DNA from: an uncultured Flavobacteriales bacterium
GTDB taxonomy: Bacteria; Bacteroidota; Bacteroidia; Flavobacteriales_D; Crocinitomicaceae
DNA length: 18,943 bases
Assembly: GCA_905479845.1 (NCBI GenBank)
Contig: CAJQOB010000017.1
Location: 1 to 18,943, forward strand
Direction of reading: 5' to 3'
The position numbers were made by a program, and so were the translations under genes. Shown here one piece after another: positions 14,301-18,943 of the stretch. The number at the start of each line of letters is the position of its first letter. The stretch's first letter is position 1. The notes beneath the pieces were generated by a model. It worked only from the letters and a program-made list of their open reading frames with translations, was not told the origin of the DNA and did no database searches.

Positions 14301-15766
14301 AGTTTTGGTTTTCCAATCGAAGGAATTAAGCTATCCAAAGTTGTGGCAACTTCCAGCAAATCAAAGTCATGATTTTTCTTACCAACTAATTGAAGTCCAA
14401 TTGGTAAGTTCTTCTTGCTCAAAGCAATTGGTAAACTCACAACGGGTGATTCTAACACGTTGAAAGGTAAGCAGTATGACTGCGCTGCAATTGCGTATTG
14501 AACAGGCTTCCCATTAACTTCCAGCGGTGATGTATAGATGCCTAAATGTCCAATTCGACGATCAGGATTCTGATGAGGGAAGGCTAAAACAGATGATGCA
14601 GGAATGACTAGACCATCGTAAGAGCTCAGTAAGTCTTCAAATTTCTGTTTGAGATGTTCATGCTTTTGCCTCAGTGCTTTGTACCTTTTCGAGCTGATGG
14701 GTTTCAGTAGGTCCGTGTACATGGGGATTTTCGAATACTTCCTCTTCATGATGATGTTTCCAACGGAACGGGTGAGTGGAGGCAATTCACTTCCAGTTTC
14801 ATAGTTAGACAAGTGACCCCATAGTTTGATCGCATCAAGGAAATCAAATTGCTTCAGGTTGAAGTTGTCAATTGATACCCCAGAAGCAGTTAAAGTCGAC
14901 CGAAGCTTTTCGAAGGCACTTTTTATTTCATGATCAACTTCAAGTTCATTGAGCTCTTCAATCCAAAGTAGTCTTACAGAAGTTGGAGAAATCTGATTTT
15001 TCGAAGAAGGAGTAAGTTTCCCTTTGCCAACTGCGCTCATGATTGTTTTGATATCATCAACTGATTGAGCCATCATTCCAACGGACAGAAGCGTTCTCAT
15101 TTTTAATGGACCTGCTTTCTTTTTTATTTGGGTGAGAATTCCCTTTGGATTGACACCTCCAGTTGATGCCTTGAAACCATAAACTCCGCAGAAATGAGCA
15201 GGTATTCTAATTGATCCTCCAGAGTCGTTACACAGTGAGATTTTCGACATTCCACTTGAAACGGCGCTTGCACAACCACCGCTGCTTCCTCCAGAGGTGT
15301 GATCCATGTTCCAAGGATTGTTCGTCCTTCCAAACAATTGATTGTTCGTTTGAATATCGTAGGTGAGCCCAGGTAAATTCGTTTTTCCAATAATGATCGC
15401 TCCGGCTTGTTTCAACAAGGAAACTAAGTAGGCGTCAGATTTTGAAATGTGATTTTTAAAAGGAGTGAATCCTGCCGTAGTTGGTAGATTTTCAACTTCG
15501 ATATTGTCCTTTACTGTTATTGGAATTCCGTGAAAGACACCAAAGTCTTCTCCTTGGCTCAAGGCAAGATCTGCTCTTTTTGCGTGACTCAGTGCTTCTT
15601 CCTTATTCAGGAAAACAATTGCATTCAGTTTCGGGTTGAATTTTTCTATTCGTTCGAAATAGGACGAGACAAGTTCGAAAGAAGTAAGCTTTCCTGCCCG
15701 TATCAACTGACTTAATTCAGAAAGTGAATACGTTAAGAAATCTGATATGGTGCTATTTTTTTTCAA
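14297..15766 (-). CDS. Amidase-signature family hydrolase
   Basis: A 489-residue serine amidase with the complete Ser-cisSer-Lys triad: K86 in ITVKDNIE, the GGSSGG turn (159-164), and the nucleophile S185 in DSGGSIRIP. The family includes GatA, bacterial amidases and fatty acid amide hydrolases. No gatB or gatC neighbour is present, so it is not the tRNA amidotransferase. The start is uncertain: the likely codon is TTG at 15766, no ATG lies near, and the frame stays open upstream into the end of the ABC ATPase gene. The TTG leaves ten residues before the conserved LTYSLSELSQLIRAGKLTS region, which fits the family. It follows the ABC transporter by 62 bases on the same strand and may be cotranscribed. 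A role in cutting N-acyl amides of the neighbouring fatty-amine pathway is possible but unproven. Confidence 0.8.
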   Translation of the reverse strand: MKKNSTISDFLTYSLSELSQLIRAGKLTSFELVSSYFERIEKFNPKLNAIVFLNKEEALSHAKRADLALSQGEDFGVFHGIPITVKDNIEVENLPTTAGFTPFKNHISKSDAYLVSLLKQAGAIIIGKTNLPGLTYDIQTNNQLFGRTNNPWNMDHTSGGSSGGCASAVSSGMSKISLCNDSGGSIRIPAHFCGVYGFKASTGGVNPKGILTQIKKKAGPLKMRTLLSVGMMAQSVDDIKTIMSAVGKGKLTPSSKNQISPTSVRLLWIEELNELEVDHEIKSAFEKLRSTLTASGVSIDNFNLKQFDFLDAIKLWGHLSNYETGSELPPLTRSVGNIIMKRKYSKIPMYTDLLKPISSKRYKALRQKHEHLKQKFEDLLSSYDGLVIPASSVLAFPHQNPDRRIGHLGIYTSPLEVNGKPVQYAIAAQSYCLPFNVLESPVVSLPIALSKKNLPIGLQLVGKKNHDFDLLEVATTLDSLIPSIGKPKL

Positions 15767-15828
15767 TAAGTATGGTAATTTTTCGAGAAGAACAAAATAA
15801 GAAATTGAAATGAAATTCAGTTCTTCGT

Positions 15829-16542
15829 TTACTCCGATTCCTTAAACGCAATGGAAATAATGTCTTCTCTCGAAGGAGTTACTAGTTGTTGCATTTCTTT
15901 AGAATAGGCATCAATAACCAAGAAGTTGGAACTAAACTCCAGACAGAGATCAATGTCGTGAGCTGATAGAACGATGCATTTATTCAATGACTTCGACGTT
16001 TTTGTCAAAATACTGAGAACTTTTTTCTTGTTCGAGTAATCCAAAAATGCCGTAGGCTCATCCAGAAGAATAACGGGCGTCTTTTGAGCAATAGCCTTTG
16101 ATATTGCGACCAGTTGTTTCTCACCATCACTCAATTCTGAAGTAAATCGCTCGGACAAAGTTTCTATTCCTAAGGCTTCAATTGCATGGTTAATTTCCAG
16201 GGAATCCTCTTCCGTAATTTTACCGAGAGCATTTGTGTATGGGGCACGCCCAGCTGAAATAAATTCTTTGGATCGAACGTAATCCATTTGGGGAAAATGA
16301 ACAGGGACGAAGGATAGTAATTTAGGTAGTTCGCTCGTTGAGATATTTCGTATCCCCTTGCTGCCGACTAGAATTTCACCAGAAATCGGAGCTATTTGTT
16401 TTGAAATAGTCTTAAGAAGAGTGGATTTTCCTATTCCATTTTTTCCAACCAGAACGTATACATTTCCGCATTCCAGTTTAATGTCCTGACAATGGAGAAT
16501 GCTTTCAGTATAGCCGATATGTACCTTCTTTAATTCAATCAT
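15829..16542 (-). CDS. FecE/BtuD-like ABC transporter ATP-binding protein
   Basis: A 237-residue nucleotide-binding subunit of an importer. It shows Walker A GKNGIGKST (33-41), the signature LSDGEKQ (137-143), Walker B VILLDEP with D161-E162, and the switch histidine H195 in LSAHD. The Q-loop position reads FVPVHFP instead of the usual Q, which from memory is not rare in Bacteroidota FecE-like proteins. GRAPYT (98-103) is typical of that group. Its ATG overlaps the permease stop by four bases (ATGA), so the two are coupled and should form the permease-ATPase complex in the inner membrane. Substrate class: iron chelate, haem or cobalamin. Confidence 0.88.
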   Translation of the reverse strand: MIELKKVHIGYTESILHCQDIKLECGNVYVLVGKNGIGKSTLLKTISKQIAPISGEILVGSKGIRNISTSELPKLLSFVPVHFPQMDYVRSKEFISAGRAPYTNALGKITEEDSLEINHAIEALGIETLSERFTSELSDGEKQLVAISKAIAQKTPVILLDEPTAFLDYSNKKKVLSILTKTSKSLNKCIVLSAHDIDLCLEFSSNFLVIDAYSKEMQQLVTPSREDIISIAFKESE

Positions 16543-17537
16543 CTGAGTTTTCGTAGAATTAGAAGTACAACAATAGGAGCACCAATGATGGATGTCAATA
16601 CGTTAATAGGAATCAGCATGTAGTTTTCCATCGCTTGTATGAGCGCATCGCAGAGCAGGACAAATATCCCACCGATGAAGGCACACGCAACGATCAATAG
16701 ACCGTGGTGTTGAGATTTTAGCATGATTCGAACCAAATTCGGAACGGCTAATCCAACGAAGGCTATCGGACCGCAAAAAGCAGTAATTAGACCAATAAGT
16801 ATTGCTGTGATTGCGATAATGACGAATCGAGTTCGCTTGTAATTCAATCCGAGTAGCCGTGCTTGATCCTGTCCAAGAATTAAAAGATTCAGCGGCTTAA
16901 TCAAAAATAGCGAACCAACGATTCCTACAATAAAGACAAGTGAAATCAACGGGATTTGACTGAATTCTATCCGTGAAAGCGATCCGAGTGACCACAGAGT
17001 GAAGACTTTTAATTCTGACGCATCGCTGCTAACTTCGAGCAGTGAAACAATGGCTCCAGTGAAGCTTCCGAGCATGATTCCAATCAACAATAGCGAAATT
17101 TGAGAACGAACAACTTCTGAAAAAAGTGAGATGATCAAGCCAAAGACCATAGCACCTATTAATGCGTTGGTGATAATTCCAAGATCTGACGACAAAAATG
17201 GAATTCCTGTCATGATACTGAAAGCTACAAACAAACTTGCTCCAGAATTGATCCCAAGAACATAGGGGCCTGCCAAAGGGTTATTGAACAAAGTTTGCAT
17301 CAATAGTCCTGCTACAGATAATCCTGCTCCTGCAATGATTGCAGTGAACATCCGTGGGATTCGCACCTCACGAGCGATCAAATGATTCGTGTTCGTTTCA
17401 TCAAAGTTGAACAAAGAATTGATGAGGTCGTTAAAACTTATGTCCAAATGTCCCGACATAAAATGCACCATTCCTGCGATAGGAAGAAGAAGTAGAAAGA
17501 TGATTATCATCCATTTATGTCGTTGAGAAATGATCAC
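16539..17537 (-). CDS. FecCD/BtuC-family ABC transporter permease
   Basis: A 332-residue permease of the FecCD family with about ten membrane segments. Clear family patterns are REVRIPRMFTAIIAGAG and NNPLAGPYVLGINSGA in the first third (around 56-100) and CGPIAFVGLAVPNLVR in the last third. It reads from GTG at 17537, which overlaps the TAG of the binding-protein gene (TAGTG). An in-frame ATG at residue 10 is an alternative start. Members of the family carry iron-siderophore, haem or vitamin B12 across the inner membrane as dimers with the ATPase. Confidence 0.9.
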   Translation of the reverse strand: MIISQRHKWMIIIFLLLLPIAGMVHFMSGHLDISFNDLINSLFNFDETNTNHLIAREVRIPRMFTAIIAGAGLSVAGLLMQTLFNNPLAGPYVLGINSGASLFVAFSIMTGIPFLSSDLGIITNALIGAMVFGLIISLFSEVVRSQISLLLIGIMLGSFTGAIVSLLEVSSDASELKVFTLWSLGSLSRIEFSQIPLISLVFIVGIVGSLFLIKPLNLLILGQDQARLLGLNYKRTRFVIIAITAILIGLITAFCGPIAFVGLAVPNLVRIMLKSQHHGLLIVACAFIGGIFVLLCDALIQAMENYMLIPINVLTSIIGAPIVVLLILRKLR

Positions 17538-18664
17538 TAGTTCAAGCCTTTGTAATAATGAAGTTTGGCATTTGGTTCAAAATCTGGATGAAAGATATGA
17601 ATGAAATCTTCCAAAAGAAAATCTGGCTCGATAGCGCTCATTTCCCAGAATTTATTCATCTCGTGCGAATAACAGTAGATACCATTTTCGTATGCGCCCA
17701 GAAATTTGGCTTTAGGGTTCATTTCGGAAAGCACCCCCTTTGTCGAAACTCCAGGGTTGATCCAGTAGCGCGACTTGCGATTATCGGCTACAACCTTCTC
17801 AATTGGTAAGAAAACACTACCTGTTCCTTTCGATGAATGGTAAACGTAGTTTGCACCGGCATCTTGGAATAGAATTGCCATGTAGCTCTCTCCAGCTGGT
17901 GCAGTCCATTGATCACTATAGAAGTTCCCGCTAATTACGTTTGGACGATCTTCGAGGTTTCGAATCTTCCAACGCAGGTCCTCGTAATTGGATTTGATCT
18001 TATCAAAAATCGCAGTAGCTTCATCGGCTTTGTCAATAAGGATTCCTAAAAACTTGATCCATTCAGCTCGACCAAGTGGATGTGTCTCTCTCCATTCATA
18101 ATTCGGAATGCTTTGAATTCCGAGCTTTTTCAATTTTCCTTCACCATCGAATTCAGATCCGAATCCACTGTAAATAATGAGTTTGGTAGTAGATTTTACA
18201 ATTTTTTCGATAGGGACGTTCGTTTCATCACCAAACTCATTGATTTCTTTTGCATTAAAGCGCCTCTTAAGTTCAGGTGAATGGACGTAGTCGATTTTTG
18301 AGATACCTGTGATGAAATCAAGAGCATTCAGCTTAGAGAGCATTCCAACTGAGGTCTGTGACAACGCTGCAATATTTTTTACCGGGAGATGAACGACTTT
18401 GTCACCCGATTTCGAATGGTCATACGTCAGTTCGTAAGTGGCCTCAACTTCGTGAGAGTTTGGATCGATTAACTCAAGCTCGTATCCACCCTTGATTGAA
18501 TTCACATGGAAGTTTTCAGCGAATTCAACTTCAATGATTTCGGGTACACTATCAACTTTCGATGCAAGTTCTTCTTGTTTCTTTTGATCAGAAGTGACGT
18601 TAGTACTTTCTTCGCAAGAAACCATCAGAATTAAAATGAACAGAAAAAGGGAGATCGATTTCAT
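17537..18664 (-). CDS. Periplasmic binding lipoprotein of Fec/Btu-type ABC importer
   Basis: A 375-residue secreted lipoprotein: a short hydrophobic signal ends in the lipobox LMVSC with acylated C17, followed by a charged linker. The TroA/BtuF-like fold shows LSQTSVGMLSKLNA (101-114), EWRETHPLGRAEWIKFLG (190-207) and the SGNFYSDQWTAPAGES block (245-260), which from memory are common in Bacteroidota FecB-like proteins. It should capture the ligand outside the inner membrane and hand it to the permease. It is the first gene of the importer operon; its TAG overlaps the permease GTG. No TonB-dependent receptor gene lies in the window, so the ligand cannot be told; iron chelate, haem or cobalamin are likeliest. 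Confidence 0.85.
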   Translation of the reverse strand: MKSISLFLFILILMVSCEESTNVTSDQKKQEELASKVDSVPEIIEVEFAENFHVNSIKGGYELELIDPNSHEVEATYELTYDHSKSGDKVVHLPVKNIAALSQTSVGMLSKLNALDFITGISKIDYVHSPELKRRFNAKEINEFGDETNVPIEKIVKSTTKLIIYSGFGSEFDGEGKLKKLGIQSIPNYEWRETHPLGRAEWIKFLGILIDKADEATAIFDKIKSNYEDLRWKIRNLEDRPNVISGNFYSDQWTAPAGESYMAILFQDAGANYVYHSSKGTGSVFLPIEKVVADNRKSRYWINPGVSTKGVLSEMNPKAKFLGAYENGIYCYSHEMNKFWEMSAIEPDFLLEDFIHIFHPDFEPNAKLHYYKGLN

Positions 18665-18668
18665 TTTG

Positions 18669-18676
18669 TAAAGATA
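18669..18676 (-). promoter_or_regulatory. Possible -7 element before the importer operon
   Basis: On the minus strand TATCTTTA lies four bases before the ATG at 18664 and fits the Bacteroidota -7 consensus TAnnTTTG except for the last base. A TTG -33 element is not evident at the usual distance. It matches the arrangement seen before the UbiA gene. Confidence 0.35.
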
Positions 18677-18734
18677 ATAGAAGGAATGGTGTTAGTGTAT
18701 GGCTGGATGAATCGTTGTCAGATTTATGGCATAA

Positions 18735-18766
18735 AAAAATCCCTCAACCGTAGTTAAGGGATTTTT
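18735..18766. terminator. Rho-independent terminator behind rplI
   Basis: Stem of 14 positions with one C/A mismatch (18735-18748 with 18753-18766), core ATCCCT/AGGGAT, loop CGTA, flanked by an A run on the left and a T run on the right. It lies about 17 bases past the rplI stop, so read on the minus strand it ends in a T tract and should terminate rplI transcription. Its symmetry would also let it work in the other direction. Confidence 0.8.
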
Positions 18767-18782
18767 CAATAGTTCGGGAGAT

Positions 18783-18943
18783 TTATTCTCCAACAACCTC
18801 GGAAGAGAAAGTCGCCTTTACATCTTTATGAAGGTTTGCAGTTGCTTCGTATGTTCCAACCTCACGGATTGGTTCATCTTTAATTTTCAATGATTTACGA
18901 TCGACATCAACACCTTCAGCTTTAAGAGCCTCAGAAAGTTGAA
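18783..18943 (-). CDS. rplI: 50S ribosomal protein L9, C-terminal part (runs off window)
   Basis: The last 52 codons and stop of a gene whose start lies beyond the right edge. The translated end has the L9 C-terminal domain pattern: LSEALKAEGVDVDRKSLK, then DEPIREVGTYEATANLHKDV and a short strand ending VVGE. In the family this is written roughly as (I/L)(A/S)xALKxxGxxVDRKxI..PIKxxGxYxVxVxLHxxV. L9 binds 23S rRNA at the base of the L1 stalk. It is usually last in an rpsF-rpsR-rplI operon, which fits the terminator that follows. It is a core gene and marks the right end of the accessory region. Confidence 0.92.
   Translation of the reverse strand, partial: QLSEALKAEGVDVDRKSLKIKDEPIREVGTYEATANLHKDVKATFSSEVVGE

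Noticed and set aside
14297..15766. gatA of the Glu-tRNA amidotransferase
   Set aside because: No gatB or gatC nearby, and the gene follows an ABC importer; only the amidase signature is shared.
15787..15826. Hairpin GAAGAAC/GTTCTTC between the ABC ATPase and amidase genes
   Set aside because: Seven-base stem with a 26-base loop and no T run; too weak to call a terminator or attenuator.
1..18943. CRISPR array, tRNA, rRNA or riboswitch
   Set aside because: No regularly spaced repeats and no recognisable tRNA, rRNA or riboswitch core seen on either strand.

Overview
The window looks like a piece of a Bacteroidota chromosome, probably Flavobacteriales. This is an inference from AT-rich DNA, the absence of clear Shine-Dalgarno sequences, possible Bacteroidota-type -7 boxes (TATCTTTA/TATCTTCA) right before start codons, the style of the ribosomal protein L9 C-terminus, and a FecB/FecC/FecE-like ABC transporter of the type common in that phylum. 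Genus cannot be read from the sequence.

Layout. Bases 1-657 hold the 5' part of a decayed IS6-family insertion sequence (a stop codon and a one-base frameshift in its transposase). It lies about ten bases past the stop of a minus-strand gene for a polytopic membrane protein with a C-terminal patatin lipase domain (668-3238). After a 324-base intergenic region comes a plus-strand pair, a UbiA-family prenyltransferase and a PEP-synthase/rifampin-phosphotransferase-like dikinase (3563-7122), joined by a TAATG stop/start overlap. These meet, tail to tail around a shared hairpin, a four-gene minus-strand operon read from 13613 down to 7129: an ICMT-like membrane methyltransferase, an aminotransferase/acyl-ACP-reductase fusion, a CarS-like CDP-lipid synthase and a second dikinase-like enzyme. 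Divergent from that operon is a CDP-alcohol phosphatidyltransferase (13713-14300). It converges on an amidase that lies behind a three-gene Fec/Btu-type ABC importer (14297-18664, minus). A terminator separates this from the 3' end of rplI at the right edge.

The most striking part is 3563-14300. Seven genes combine (a) an enzyme that should turn an acyl thioester into a fatty aldehyde and then a fatty amine, (b) two large ATP-dependent phosphohistidine enzymes of the RPH/PigC type, and (c) a set resembling archaeal-type phospholipid assembly: UbiA prenyltransferase, CarS-like CTP transferase and CDP-alcohol phosphatidyltransferase, plus a membrane methyltransferase. My reading is an undescribed pathway for an unusual amine-bearing and perhaps prenylated or ether-type membrane lipid or lipid-like metabolite. 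Pairing an aminotransferase/reductase fusion with a PigC-like enzyme recalls the tambjamine and prodiginine pathways (TamH/TamQ, PigE/PigC). The product is not determinable from sequence, and no geranylgeranylglyceryl-phosphate synthase, acyl carrier protein or acyl-activating enzyme is present in the window.
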